NCBI GenBank assembly: GCA_036489765.1
Contig: DASXFE010000078.1
Coordinates: forward strand, 1-64,000
Direction: 5' to 3'
Length of the DNA stretch: 64,000 nt
Origin: DATARH01 sp036489765
GTDB lineage: Bacteria; Pseudomonadota; Alphaproteobacteria; ATCC43930; CGMCC-115725
Of the stretch, positions 41,294 through 49,999 are shown piece after piece; positions within the stretch are counted from its first letter, which is position 1; every line of letters starts with the position of its first letter. The position numbers were made by a program, and so were the translations under genes. The notes under the pieces were generated by a model. It had not been told where the DNA came from and searched no databases. It worked only from the letters and a program-made list of their open reading frames with translations.

Positions 41294-41326
41294 GTTGACT
41301 TAGACCCCGATCCAAGGGGTGTCAAC
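41294..41326. terminator. Hairpin between the yej and sdh genes
   Basis: Inverted repeat GTTGAC...CCCC and GGGG-T-GTCAAC in the 294-base gap between the yejB stop and the sdhC start. The rest of the gap (41330-41548) has no convincing ORF; the sdh promoter must lie close to 41260-41290 if the hairpin ends the yej transcript. Confidence 0.35.
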
Positions 41327-41548
41327 CGAGGGCACCCACCGTGAAACCGTTGGCTGATATGATAAGAGACCGGCACGGCGTGGCCAGGCGACGCGCCAGG
41401 GATCGACGATCCCTACTCCCGTTGCCGAAAAATCGCGGACGACCGCGGCGGCGACGTTTTTCTCGTCCTGCGGCGGGGCGGCCGTTATGGGCTGCACAGC
41501 CGCGATGCGGAAGCTGGTCGTGGGGGGCCTTCCTCTGGCGGGAGGATA

Positions 41549-42628
41549 TTACCCGCCGCGCGTGCCGAAATCGATGCGGGGGTCGATCAGCATGTAGGTC
41601 AGGTCGCTGACGAGCTTCAGGATGAGGCCCATCAGCGTGAAGATGTAGAGCGTGCCGAACATGATCGGGTAGTCGCGGTTGATCGCCGCCTCGAACCCGA
41701 GAAGGCCGAGCCCGTTGAGCGAGAAGATCACCTCGATCAGCACCGAGCCGCTGAACAGGATTGCGACGAAGGCGGCGGGGAAGCTGGCGACGACGAGCAG
41801 CATCGCATTGCGGAAGACGTGACCGTAGAGGACGCGGCGCTCGGTGAGACCCTTGGCTCGGGCGGTCAGCACGTACTGCTTGTTCACCTCGTCGAGAAAG
41901 CAGTTCTTGGTCAGCATCGTCAGCGTCGCGAACCCGCCGATCGACAGCGCCGTGATCGGCAAGGTGATGTGCCAGAGATAGTCGAGGATGCGGTGCGGCC
42001 AGTCGAGGCTCGCCCAGTTGTCGCTGACGAGGCCGCGGAGCGGGAACCACGAGAAATAACTGCCGCCGGCGAAGACGACGATCAGCAGCACGGCGAAGAG
42101 GAAGCTCGGCACCGCATACCCGACGACGACCACGCCGCTCGACCAGATGTCAAAGCGGCTGCCGTCGCGCACCGCCTTTTTGATGCCGAGCGGGATCGAG
42201 ATCAGATAGGTGAGGAGCGTCGTCCAGAGACCGATCGAGATCGAAACGGGCAGCCTGTCCTTGACCAAGTCGATGACCTTGCGATCCTGGAAATAGCTGC
42301 TGCCGAGGTTGAACGTCACGTAGTTGCGCATCATCAGCAGGAAGCGCTGGCCGATCGGCTTGTCGAACCCGTATTGCTTTTTCAGTTCGGCGATAAAGGC
42401 CGGATCCAGGCCCTGCGCGCCGCGGTACTGTCGGTTGCCGGTTTGTACCTTGAGATCGCCGGAACCCGTTACGCGCTCGGTCGCGGAAACGGATTGGCCG
42501 CGGAATTTGGCGATCATCTGCTCGACCGGGCCGCCCGGCGCGGCCTGAACGATGAAGAAGTTCACCACCATGATCGCGAACAGCGTCGGAATCATCAGGA
42601 GGATGCGGCGGATCGCGTAGGCGATCAT
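41549..42628 (-). CDS. yejB: Peptide ABC transporter permease, YejB type
   Basis: Permease of a microcin/oligopeptide-type importer, 359 residues. The N-terminus AYAIRRILLMIPTLFAIMVV and the short insert with APGGPVEQMI are typical of YejB. Five more membrane segments follow, with the DppB-like EAA loop YVLTARAKGLTERRVLYGHV near residue 250 and SVLIEVIFSLNGLGLLGFEA. It lies downstream of yejA. In other genomes yejE and yejF follow; here they are absent (sdh genes come next), so the remaining subunits would have to be elsewhere. Confidence 0.93.
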   Translation of the reverse strand: MIAYAIRRILLMIPTLFAIMVVNFFIVQAAPGGPVEQMIAKFRGQSVSATERVTGSGDLKVQTGNRQYRGAQGLDPAFIAELKKQYGFDKPIGQRFLLMMRNYVTFNLGSSYFQDRKVIDLVKDRLPVSISIGLWTTLLTYLISIPLGIKKAVRDGSRFDIWSSGVVVVGYAVPSFLFAVLLIVVFAGGSYFSWFPLRGLVSDNWASLDWPHRILDYLWHITLPITALSIGGFATLTMLTKNCFLDEVNKQYVLTARAKGLTERRVLYGHVFRNAMLLVVASFPAAFVAILFSGSVLIEVIFSLNGLGLLGFEAAINRDYPIMFGTLYIFTLMGLILKLVSDLTYMLIDPRIDFGTRGG

Positions 42629-42648
42629 CGTTTGACCGGCCCGGGCGC

Positions 42649-42695
42649 CGTGCGTCCTTCGAGACGCCCGCTGCGCGGGCTCCTCAGGATGAGGA
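42649..42695 (-). repeat. Dispersed palindrome, family 3, copy C
   Basis: Reads CGTGCGTCCTTCGAGACGCC then CGCTGCGCGGGCTCCTCAGG ATGAGGA. It matches copy B at 31303 closely and forms an inverted pair with copy D 25 bases on, so together they make a long hairpin in the yejA-yejB gap. Confidence 0.85.
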
Positions 42696-42720
42696 ATGCT
42701 GGTGATGCCAAACCCAAATC

Positions 42721-42766
42721 CTCCTCATCCTGAGCGCCCGAAGGGAGCGTCTCGAAGGACGCACGA
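42721..42766 (+). repeat. Dispersed palindrome, family 3, copy D
   Basis: Reads CTCCTCATCCTGAGCGCCCG then AAGGGAGCGTCTCGAAGGAC GCACGA, inverted relative to copy C. The doublet (REPIN-like arrangement) separates yejA from yejB and may reduce readthrough or stabilise the yejA transcript. Confidence 0.85.
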
Positions 42767-42783
42767 GGTGTTTGCAGCGTAGA

Positions 42784-44628
42784 TTACTTCGTGCCTTGGC
42801 CGCGGGTGGTGTCGATCTTTTGCTCCGCGGCCGAGTCGATCCACCAGGTCGTCAGGCCGATGCCGTATTGCGGCACGGTGTCCGGTCGCCGGAACTTGTT
42901 CCAATAGGCCAGCCAATAGGCGCCCAGGTGGAACTGCAGGATCATGTAGAAGTTCCACTGCAGCACCCGGTCGAGGTCGTGGACGTAGCCGACGAGGGTC
43001 TGGCGGTCGGGCGCGTTGATCAGCCCCTCGATCAGCGCGTCGATGACCGGGTTCTTGATGCCGATAATGTTGCGGCTGCCGCTCTGGTCGGCCGCGGCGG
43101 ACCCCCAGAAGTCGCGCTGCTCGTTGCCCGGCGACAGCGACTGCGGGAACAGCGTCGTCGTCATGTCGAAATCGAACGTGTCCATCCGCCGTACGTATTG
43201 CGATGTATCGACCGTGCGCAATGTCGCGGTAATGCCGAGCCGGCTCAGGTTTTTGATGAACGGCAGGATCACCCGCTCGAGCTGGGGATCCTCGTTGAGG
43301 ATTTCGAAGGTGAAGGGCTGGCTGGTCTTTTCGTTGACCAATTGCTGGTCCTTGAACGTCCACCCTGCCTGCTGCAACAGGGCGATCCCCTTGCGCAGGC
43401 CATCGCGGATTTCACCCGTCCCGTCGTATTTCGGCGGATCGTACTCCTTGGTGAATACTTCGTCGGGGACCTGCCCGCGATATTTTTCGAGGATCTTCAG
43501 CTCGTCGCCCTGCGGCACCCCGGTTGCGGCGAGCTTGGAATTGTCGAAGTAGCTGCGGGTGCGTTTGTAGAGGCCGAAGAACATGTTCTTGTTCGACCAT
43601 TCGAAATCGAACGCATAGCTCAGCGCCTCGCGCACCCGCCGGTCCTGGAAGATCGGCTTGCGGAGATTGAAGGCAAAGCCTTGCGCCGGGCTCGGGAAGG
43701 CATTGGGAATTTCGATCTTCTTGATCTGTCCGCTGCGAACCGCCGGGGTATCGTAGGCCGTCGCCCACGCCTTCGACGAGTTCTCCTGCCGCAGGTCGTA
43801 TTGCCCGGCCTTGAACGCCTCGAGCGAGACGGTGCCGTCGCGGTAATAGTCGTAGCGGATCGTGTCGATGTTGTAGCGGCCCTTGTTGACCGGCAGGTTC
43901 GCGCCCCAGTAGTTGGGGTCGCGCCGATAGGTGATCGAGCGGCCGGGATCGACCGACGCGACCTTGTAAGGGCCGCTGCCGACGGGCACGTCGAGCGTCG
44001 TCTTCCCGAAATCGCGGCTGCCCCAATAGGCCTTCGACAGCACCGGCATCTGGCCGAGAATCTGCGCCAGTTCGTGGTTGCGCGCATCCTTGAACCAGAA
44101 GCGGACGCCGTGATCGCCCTCCTGCGTCACCTTGGTCACATCGCCGTAATAGGTGCGGTAGAGCGGCTGGCCTTTTTCCCTGAGGGTGTTGAAGGTCCAG
44201 ATCAGATCCCCGGGTGTCATCGGCGACCCGTCGTTGAACTTGGCTTCGCCCCGCAGCGTATAGAGCACCGACATCTTGTCGGGGGCGACCTCGATCGTCT
44301 CCGCGACGAGCCCGTATTCGCTGTCGGCCTCGTCTTCGGACGAGGCTGTCAGCGTGTCGTAGATTTCGCCGATGCCGGCCGCCGGCACACCCTTGACGAC
44401 AAACGGGTTGAGCGTGTCGAAGGTGCCGATCGACGCCAGCTTCATCGTGCCGCCCTTGGGTGCCTCAGGATTGGCATAGTCGAAATGGGTGAAGCCGGGC
44501 TTGTATTTAAGCGGCCCGATGATCGAGAGCCCGATGGCGCCGCCTGTTTCGGCGCCTGCGGCCAGGGCGCGCCCGATCCGGGCAAAGGGAAGAGCGACGG
44601 CAAAGCCCAGTACGGCGCGTCTGCGCAT
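42784..44628 (-). CDS. yejA: Peptide ABC transporter substrate-binding protein, YejA type
   Basis: Periplasmic binding protein of the SBP_bac_5 family, 614 residues, with a signal-like N-terminus (RRRAVLGFAVALPFARIGRA). Typical YejA parts are YKPGFTHFDYANPEAPKGGT, GTFDTLNPFVVKG, DGSPMTPGDLIWTFNTLREK, GSGPYKVASVDPGRSITYRR, EALSYAFDFEWSNKNMFFGL and IPFI-like blocks near the C-terminus. It delivers peptides (microcin C-type substrates in enterics) to the YejBE permease. The palindrome doublet at 42649-42766 follows it. Confidence 0.94.
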   Translation of the reverse strand: MRRRAVLGFAVALPFARIGRALAAGAETGGAIGLSIIGPLKYKPGFTHFDYANPEAPKGGTMKLASIGTFDTLNPFVVKGVPAAGIGEIYDTLTASSEDEADSEYGLVAETIEVAPDKMSVLYTLRGEAKFNDGSPMTPGDLIWTFNTLREKGQPLYRTYYGDVTKVTQEGDHGVRFWFKDARNHELAQILGQMPVLSKAYWGSRDFGKTTLDVPVGSGPYKVASVDPGRSITYRRDPNYWGANLPVNKGRYNIDTIRYDYYRDGTVSLEAFKAGQYDLRQENSSKAWATAYDTPAVRSGQIKKIEIPNAFPSPAQGFAFNLRKPIFQDRRVREALSYAFDFEWSNKNMFFGLYKRTRSYFDNSKLAATGVPQGDELKILEKYRGQVPDEVFTKEYDPPKYDGTGEIRDGLRKGIALLQQAGWTFKDQQLVNEKTSQPFTFEILNEDPQLERVILPFIKNLSRLGITATLRTVDTSQYVRRMDTFDFDMTTTLFPQSLSPGNEQRDFWGSAAADQSGSRNIIGIKNPVIDALIEGLINAPDRQTLVGYVHDLDRVLQWNFYMILQFHLGAYWLAYWNKFRRPDTVPQYGIGLTTWWIDSAAEQKIDTTRGQGTK

Positions 44629-44652
44629 CAGATTCTTGTCCTCGTTGTCGCC

Positions 44653-45426
44653 TTAGCCGGCGAGAAGGGCCAGGGCTTCCTGGTGCGACCGGCGGTCGCC
44701 GGCGAAAATCACCCGGCCGTCGGAATCGAGGTCGAGCGGCGCGCCGGACCAGTCGGTCGCGATCCCGCCGGCGCCTTCGACGACCGGGATCAGCGCGCTG
44801 TAATCATAGGGCTTGAGGTCGGCCTCGATGACGAGATCGATGCAGCCGAGCGCGAGCAATCCTGCCGCATAGCAGTCGGCGCCGTAGCGTACGAGCTTTG
44901 CGGCCTTCGCGGCGCGGGCGAAGGCGGGGGCATCGGCGCCTTTGAACATGTCGGGCGAGGTCGCGAAGATCGTCGCGGCGGCGATGCCGGGGCAGGGCCG
45001 GCAATGGATCGGCTTGCCGTTGAGCGTCGTTTCGCACCCCCGCGCGCCGACCCAGCGCTCCCGCGAGATCGGCTGGTCGATGACGCCGACGACCGGGCGG
45101 CCGTTCTGCGCCAGCGCGATCAGCGTGCCGAACAGCGGCAGGCCGGAAATGAAAGCCTTGGTCCCGTCGATGGGGTCGAGGACCCAGACAAATTCGGCGT
45201 CCTCGCGCTCGCGGTCGAACTCCTCGCCGATGATCCCGTGCTCGGGAAACCGCGCCGCGATCAGTTGCCGCATCGCCGCCTCGGCGCCGCGGTCGGCGAC
45301 CGTCACCGGCGACAGATCGGCCTTGTCTTCGATCTGGAGCGGAACGCGGAAATAGGGGCGGATCGCCTCCCCCGCGGCATTCGCGAGGTCGGCGGCGAGA
45401 GCGAGATAGGCGTCGAGCTCGCCCAC
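44653..45426 (-). CDS. Inositol monophosphatase family phosphatase (histidinol-phosphatase-like)
   Basis: Mg-dependent phosphatase of 257 residues. Motif 1 GIIGEEFDRERE, motif WVLDPIDGTKAFISGLPLFG (metal-binding DPIDGT), and the C-terminal KPYDYSALIPVVEGAGGIATD (YDxxAxxP-type) are all present. The ISGLPLFGTLIAL variant and size resemble the HisN group, so histidinol-phosphate is a good candidate substrate; inositol-phosphate is the alternative. A GTG start at 45426, with GGGG four bases upstream, is preferred; it begins eight bases after the cytochrome stop. The upstream open frame is part of the cytochrome gene in another frame. Confidence 0.9.
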   Translation of the reverse strand: MGELDAYLALAADLANAAGEAIRPYFRVPLQIEDKADLSPVTVADRGAEAAMRQLIAARFPEHGIIGEEFDREREDAEFVWVLDPIDGTKAFISGLPLFGTLIALAQNGRPVVGVIDQPISRERWVGARGCETTLNGKPIHCRPCPGIAAATIFATSPDMFKGADAPAFARAAKAAKLVRYGADCYAAGLLALGCIDLVIEADLKPYDYSALIPVVEGAGGIATDWSGAPLDLDSDGRVIFAGDRRSHQEALALLAG

Positions 45427-45434
45427 TTTCCCCG

Positions 45435-45965
45435 TTATTTCAGGCTCTCGAGGTAAGCGATGACGTTGGCTCGGTCCTCGGCCTTGGGAAGGCCGACAAA
45501 GGTCATCTTGGTGCCATGCGCGAACTCCTGCGGCTTGAAGAGCCACACGTTCAGCTTTTCAGGATCCCATTTCTGGTCTTTGTCCTTGAGGAGCGCCGGC
45601 GAGAACGTGTACCCCGGCACCGACGCGATATTCTCCTCGGCGACGACGCCGAACAGGTTCGGGCCGATCTTGTTCGGCTCGCCCTTCCCGAAGGTGTGGC
45701 ACTGGAGGCAGACCTTGGCGGTCTGCTCGCCCTTCTTCGGATCGGCCTTGGCCATCAGCGGGCCGATCGGCTCGGGTCCGGCCGGGGCGGCGGCCGCGGT
45801 CTCGGTCGGGACCTTCGCGCCGGCCTCGGCGCCGGGCGGCACGTAGGCCTGCTTTTCGAGATGTTCCGGGTGCACCATGAACGTTGACAGTATCCCCGCG
45901 ACCATCGCGACGATCATCGCGGTCAGCACCGATCCGATGATCTTGTTCCACTCGAACGACGACAT
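45435..45965 (-). CDS. Membrane-anchored cytochrome c (CycM/c552 type)
   Basis: A 176-residue c-type cytochrome. It starts with an uncleaved anchor (KIIGSVLTAMIVAMVAGILS), then an Ala/Pro-rich linker (about residues 40-70), then the cytochrome domain: heme motif VCLQCHTFGKGEPNKIGPNL, and the axial-Met segment FAHGTKMTFVGLPKAEDRAN with the ending VIAYLESL. This matches CycM of Bradyrhizobium and c552 of Paracoccus, which carry electrons from the bc1 complex to terminal oxidase. It is transcribed divergently from kdsB, and the phosphatase follows on the same strand. Confidence 0.95.
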   Translation of the reverse strand: MSSFEWNKIIGSVLTAMIVAMVAGILSTFMVHPEHLEKQAYVPPGAEAGAKVPTETAAAAPAGPEPIGPLMAKADPKKGEQTAKVCLQCHTFGKGEPNKIGPNLFGVVAEENIASVPGYTFSPALLKDKDQKWDPEKLNVWLFKPQEFAHGTKMTFVGLPKAEDRANVIAYLESLK

Positions 45966-46120
45966 GGATGTCCCTTCGGCTCCCCCCAGGCGCGGCAGGA
46001 AATCTCATTTTAGCGCTGGACTCAATCTCATTATCACGCTTCCGGCGCGCGATCGAACCGGGCATGTTGTCGCTCCCCGCGCATAGCCGGCACTCCCTAT
46101 TCTTTGAGAGAAATGGGTCG

Positions 46121-46873
46121 ATGAAGAGTGCGCTGCCCCGAAATCCGATCGTCGCGATCCCGTCGCGGCTCGCGTCGACGCGGCTGCCGAGCAAGCCGCT
46201 GGCCGAGATCGGCGGCGCGCCGATGATCGTCCAGGTGTGGCGCCGGGCCGTGGCCGCCGGTGTGGGGCCGGTCATCGTCGCCTGCGCCGATCGCGAGATC
46301 GTCGCAGCGGTCGAAGCCGAGGGAGGCCGTGCGATGCTGACCGACCCCGATCTCCCCACCGGCTCCGACCGCATCCACGCCGCGATCACCGCGCTCGATC
46401 CCGGCTGTGCGCACGATGCGGTCGTCAATGTCCAGGGCGACATGCCGATGCTCGACCCGGCGGCGATCCGGCTCGCCTTCGAGGCGCTCGCCGACCCCGA
46501 TACCGATATCGCGACCCTCGCCGCCGAGATCACCGACCCCGAGGCGCTCGCCGCCGCCAGCGTCAACAAGGTCGCGGCGGGGTTCGCCGACCCGTCGAAG
46601 CCGGCACGCGCGCTGTATTTCAGCAAATTGCCGCTGCCCTGGGGCGATGGGCCGCACTATGAGCATATCGGGCTTTACGCCTATCGCCGCGCCGCGCTCG
46701 ACCGCTATGTGACGCTGCCGCAGACGGTGCTCGAACGCCGCGAGCGATTGGAGCAGATGCGGGCGCTGGAGGCCGGGATGCGGTTTTCGGTCAGCCTGAT
46801 CGATCCGTCCCGCCTCGGCGTTCAAGTCGATACACCGGAGGATCTTGCCCGTTGCCGCGAATTGATGAAATGA
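46121..46873 (+). CDS. kdsB: 3-deoxy-manno-octulosonate cytidylyltransferase
   Basis: Activates Kdo with CTP to CMP-Kdo for lipopolysaccharide synthesis, 250 residues. The nucleotide-binding start is IVAIPSRLASTRLPSKPLAE; VVNVQGDMPMLDPAAI carries the metal-binding QGD-P motif (QGD then M where most have E). SVNKVAAGFADPSKPARALY and HIGLYAYRRAALDRYVTLPQ match family blocks. The ATG at 46121 has GAGAG upstream. It overlaps pheA (ATGA), an arrangement common in alphaproteobacteria. Confidence 0.96.
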   Translation: MKSALPRNPIVAIPSRLASTRLPSKPLAEIGGAPMIVQVWRRAVAAGVGPVIVACADREIVAAVEAEGGRAMLTDPDLPTGSDRIHAAITALDPGCAHDAVVNVQGDMPMLDPAAIRLAFEALADPDTDIATLAAEITDPEALAAASVNKVAAGFADPSKPARALYFSKLPLPWGDGPHYEHIGLYAYRRAALDRYVTLPQTVLERRERLEQMRALEAGMRFSVSLIDPSRLGVQVDTPEDLARCRELMK

Positions 46874-47745
46874 AGACTTCCGACAAAGCGTCGGACCCGG
46901 GCCGCACGATCGCCTTCCAGGGCGCGCCCGGCGCCTATTCCGACCTCGCCTGCCGTCACGTGTTTCCCGACTGGACGAGCCTGCCCTGCGTTCAGTTCGA
47001 GGACGCGTTCGCCGCGGTGCGCGAGGGGCGTGCCCAGCTCGGCATGATCCCGATCGAGAACTCGCTGGCCGGGCGCGTCGCCGACATCCACCACCTGATG
47101 CCGAATTCCAGCCTCTACATCATCGGCGAGCATTTCGAGCCGGTGCACCACCACCTGCTGGCGGTGCCGGGATCGACGCTCGACACGGTCAAGACCGTCC
47201 GCAGCCACGTCCACGCGCTCGGCCAGACCCGGAACTGGCTGCGCGACCGCGGCTACACCCCGGTCGTCGCGGTCGACACCGCCGGCTCCGCCGCCGAGAT
47301 CGCCGAGCGCGGCGACAACACCGTCGCGGCGGTCGCGTCCGAGCTCGCCGGGAGCATCTACGGGCTCGTCTCGCTGGCGCAGAACATCGAGGACGCTGCG
47401 CACAACACGACCCGTTTTCTGATCATGTCGCGCGAGCCCAAGCACGCGCCGCGCGGCGGCTCCACGGTCACGACCTTCATCTTCAATGTCCGCAACGTCC
47501 CGGCCGCGCTCTACAAGGCGCTCGGCGGGTTCGCGACCAACGGCGTCAACATGACCAAGCTCGAAAGCTACATGGTCGGAGGCCATTTCACCGCGACGCA
47601 GTTCTACGCCGACGTCGAAGCCCACCCCGACGACCGGCCGCTGAAACTGGCGCTCGAAGAGCTCGAATTCTTCTCGACCGAGGTCAAAATCCTCGGCGTC
47701 TACCCCGCTGCACCGGACCGGCACAAGGACGGCGGGAAGAGCTAA
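46870..47745 (+). CDS. pheA: Prephenate dehydratase
   Basis: Converts prephenate to phenylpyruvate for phenylalanine synthesis, 291 residues; a stand-alone dehydratase without the chorismate mutase domain. The N-terminal TIAFQGAPGAYSDLACRHVF and MIPIENSLAGRVADIHHLM are characteristic, with the catalytic Thr in DAAHNTTRFLIMSREP. A C-terminal ACT regulatory domain (TTFIFNVRNVPAALYKALGG, GVNMTKLESYMVGGHFTATQ) gives feedback inhibition by phenylalanine. Its ATG overlaps the kdsB stop. Confidence 0.97.
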   Translation: MKTSDKASDPGRTIAFQGAPGAYSDLACRHVFPDWTSLPCVQFEDAFAAVREGRAQLGMIPIENSLAGRVADIHHLMPNSSLYIIGEHFEPVHHHLLAVPGSTLDTVKTVRSHVHALGQTRNWLRDRGYTPVVAVDTAGSAAEIAERGDNTVAAVASELAGSIYGLVSLAQNIEDAAHNTTRFLIMSREPKHAPRGGSTVTTFIFNVRNVPAALYKALGGFATNGVNMTKLESYMVGGHFTATQFYADVEAHPDDRPLKLALEELEFFSTEVKILGVYPAAPDRHKDGGKS

Positions 47746-47764
47746 CCTCACACGCATCCCCTCA

Positions 47765-47800
47765 GAACAGCTTGGCGGGCTGGGCCTGGCCAAGCTGTTC
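47765..47800. terminator. Hairpin after the kdsB-pheA pair
   Basis: Perfect 12-bp inverted repeat (GAACAGCTTGGC and GCCAAGCTGTTC) separated by 12 bases, 20 bases after the pheA stop, followed by pyrimidine-rich sequence. It is the best terminator candidate for this pair. Confidence 0.7.
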
Positions 47801-47984
47801 TCCTGGGATGGTTTGCTTTTGCCCGTCCGCGGACGGGCGCGTTGCGAGCCGCGGGCATCGCTGCGACAAGCGCTGAGAACTTGTGGTGTCCGCTCATGTC
47901 CGACTTCCCAAGCCATCGAACCGCGTATACTTGCCGATTGGCGGCGTGAGCAACCGCCGGCCCCTCAGTGCACGAGGCTTACGC

Positions 47985-49037
47985 ATGAAAATCATCGATC
48001 ATGCCGAACTGACCCGGATCACCACACGCGTCTTTGCCGCCGCGGGCAGCGCCGAGGACGAAGCGGCGATCATGGCCGGGCATCTGGTTGAGGCCAATCT
48101 CCGCGGGCATGACAGCCACGGGATCGGGATGGTCGTGAGCTATCTGCGCAATCTCGGCGCCGGGAAGGCGGCGGCCAACACGAAGGGACATGTCGTCAGC
48201 GAATCGGGATCGATGATCGTCTATGACGGCGACCGCGGCTGGGGCCAGATCGTGGCGCGCGAGGCGACGCTGCTCGGGATCGCGAAGGCGAAGGAGACCG
48301 GGGTCGCGGTCGTCGGGCTGAGGAACGCGCATCACATCGGCCGGGTCGGGACCTATGGAGAGATGTGCGCGGGCGCGGGGCTCGTGTCGATCTCGTTCGT
48401 CAACATCACCGACCAGCGCCCGGCGGTCGCGCCGTGGCGCGGGGCCGAGGCGCGGTTCGGGACCAACCCGGTGACCGTCGCGATCCCCGGACCGACGCCG
48501 GACCGGCCGATCATCGCCGACATGGCGACGAGCAAGATCGCGATGGGCAAGGTCCGCGTCGCGCGCAATAAGGGCGAGCCGGTTGGCGATGATATCCTGC
48601 TCGATTCGGATGGCAACGCGACGACCGACCCCAATGTCATGTACCGGCGGCCGCGCGGCGCGCTGATGACCTTTGCCGAGCACAAGGGCTACGCCCTGGC
48701 CTTTGTCGCGGAGATTCTCGCCGGCGCAATCACCGGCAGCGGCACGATGCGGCCCGAACGGCAGGACGCCGAATCGGTCACCAACGGGATGCTGCTCGTC
48801 GTCATCGATCCGGCGCGGCTGGCCGAGCCCGGCTGGATCGACGAAGAGGTCAAGGCGATGACCGACTACGTCACCGCCTCGCGGCCGCGCAAAGCCGGTG
48901 AGCCGGTGCTGATCCCGGGCGATCCCGAGCGCCAGACGAAGGCGACGCGCATCGCGGAGGGTGTGCCGATCGACGACGAGACGTGGCGAGAATTCACGGT
49001 CGCGGCGCGCGGCGTCAACGTCCTGGTGGAGGGGTGA
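47985..49037 (+). CDS. Malate/L-lactate dehydrogenase family (Ldh_2) oxidoreductase
   Basis: NAD(P)-dependent oxidoreductase of the YlbC/YbiC/malate-dehydrogenase-2 family, 350 residues, with a fold unlike classical malate dehydrogenase. Family blocks: HLVEANLRGHDSHGIGMVVS, with catalytic His in the GHDSHG motif, VGLRNAHHIGRVGTYGEMCA, IADMATSKIAMGKVRVARNK, FAEHKGYALAFVAEILAG. Substrate may be malate, ureidoglycolate, sulfolactate or 2,3-diketogulonate-like 2-oxo acids. The ATG at 47985 is selected because the family begins about here; the upstream open frame is not family-like. The following 120 bases are a dispersed repeat. Confidence 0.92.
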   Translation: MKIIDHAELTRITTRVFAAAGSAEDEAAIMAGHLVEANLRGHDSHGIGMVVSYLRNLGAGKAAANTKGHVVSESGSMIVYDGDRGWGQIVAREATLLGIAKAKETGVAVVGLRNAHHIGRVGTYGEMCAGAGLVSISFVNITDQRPAVAPWRGAEARFGTNPVTVAIPGPTPDRPIIADMATSKIAMGKVRVARNKGEPVGDDILLDSDGNATTDPNVMYRRPRGALMTFAEHKGYALAFVAEILAGAITGSGTMRPERQDAESVTNGMLLVVIDPARLAEPGWIDEEVKAMTDYVTASRPRKAGEPVLIPGDPERQTKATRIAEGVPIDDETWREFTVAARGVNVLVEG

Positions 49038-49039
49038 AC

Positions 49040-49145
49040 AGAGGCGTCGTCGCGAGGAACGCAGCGATGTGGCCAATCCCCCTCGGAGGAGCCTCCTGCG
49101 GAAGGGGGTTGCCACGGCGCCCTTGGCGCCTCGCAATGACAGCGA
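49040..49145. repeat. Dispersed repeat, family 2, between dehydrogenase and epimerase genes
   Basis: Reads GGCGTCGTCGCGAGGAACGC, then a CCCCCTCGGAGGAGCCTCCT hairpin core, then GGCGCCTCGCAATGACAGCG. The pattern of a GAGGAACGC start, a GC palindrome and a CGCAATGAC end is a widespread intergenic mosaic of alphaproteobacteria. A related element sits in the ccm operon (17758-17850). Confidence 0.7.
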
Positions 49146-49161
49146 AAGAGGGGTGAAGGCC

Positions 49162-49575
49162 ATGAAGATCAAGCGCATCGAGCACATTGCGATCGCCGTC
49201 GACAACCTCAAGGGCATCAGCGCGCTATTGCAGGACAAGTTCGGGCTGACGCTCGAATACGAGGAAGAGCGGGTGCAGACGAAGCTGGCGATGCTGCCGG
49301 TCGGGGAGACCTATATCGAGTTGCTCGAAGGCGTGACGCCCGAAAGCGGCGCGTCGAAATGGGTCGCCGAAAAGGGGCAGGGGCTTTATCACATCTGCTT
49401 TGAGGTCGAGGATATCGATTCGGCGTTGGCCGAGTTGAAGGCGAAGAATACGCCACTGCTCAACAACGAGCCGGTGCTGGGCCACGGCAACTGCCGGATC
49501 GCCTTCATCGACCCGAAGGTGACCGGGAACATTCTGTTCGAACTGGCGGAAATGCCGAAAGATCATGCCCATTGA
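49162..49575 (+). CDS. mce: Methylmalonyl-CoA epimerase
   Basis: Interconverts the two methylmalonyl-CoA epimers in propionate breakdown, 137 residues in a VOC fold. Family signature: IKRIEHIAIAVDNLKGISAL (first metal His), YIELLEGVTPESGASKWVAE, GLYHICFEVEDIDSALAELK (second His), and GNILFELAEMPK (metal Glu). Length and motif order match the standard enzyme. GTGAAGG lies just upstream of the ATG. No mutase is adjacent. Confidence 0.95.
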   Translation: MKIKRIEHIAIAVDNLKGISALLQDKFGLTLEYEEERVQTKLAMLPVGETYIELLEGVTPESGASKWVAEKGQGLYHICFEVEDIDSALAELKAKNTPLLNNEPVLGHGNCRIAFIDPKVTGNILFELAEMPKDHAH

Positions 49576-49999
49576 AGCGCGTTGGGCGGCGACGGGATTG
49601 GTGCTCGCCGCCGCCTTGATGACCGGGTCGTGTGCTCCGCATCCGAAAGCCGTCTATCAGCCGAACGGGTCGGTCATGCCCTTGCACCCCGGCTATTGGG
49701 CCGGGCCGATGGGAACGAACCGGATCGACTTTCATGTCGAGCGGGTGATGGCCGACCGCGTCGCGATCCGCGTCAGCGGGTCTAAGCTCGACCCCAACGC
49801 CCATAACGAGCCGGGTGACCCGGTGACGTTCAGCGACCGCCCGACGACGTGCCGCATCAACACCGACAACACCTCGTTCGATTGCCTGCGCTACAAGGAC
49901 ATGCACATCGACAACGGGTTTCTGTGCGGCAACTACGCACTGTACGGCCAGACCTACAATCCGTGTTTCGCGCCGATGGACACCGTCAGAACCCCATAG
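49565..49999 (+). CDS. Putative lipoprotein of unknown function
   Basis: A 144-residue secreted protein. The N-terminus has a hydrophobic run (ATGLVLAAALMTGSC) ending in a lipobox L-M-T-G-S-C, so lipidation at Cys23 is expected. The mature part has several Cys (TCRINTD, FDCLRY, FLCGNYALY, NPCFAP), probably two disulfides. No family is recognised. It overlaps the epimerase gene by 11 bases and converges, with an overlap of 14 bases, on gamma-glutamyltransferase. Confidence 0.75.
   Translation: MPIEARWAATGLVLAAALMTGSCAPHPKAVYQPNGSVMPLHPGYWAGPMGTNRIDFHVERVMADRVAIRVSGSKLDPNAHNEPGDPVTFSDRPTTCRINTDNTSFDCLRYKDMHIDNGFLCGNYALYGQTYNPCFAPMDTVRTP

Noticed and set aside
41300..41497. A 65-codon minus-strand ORF between yejB and sdhC
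   Set aside because: No ribosome site, no recognisable pattern, and it overlaps the hairpin at 41294.
42772..45456. An 894-codon plus-strand frame opposite yejA and the phosphatase
   Set aside because: Shadow frame spanning two genuine reverse-strand genes; no domain signature.
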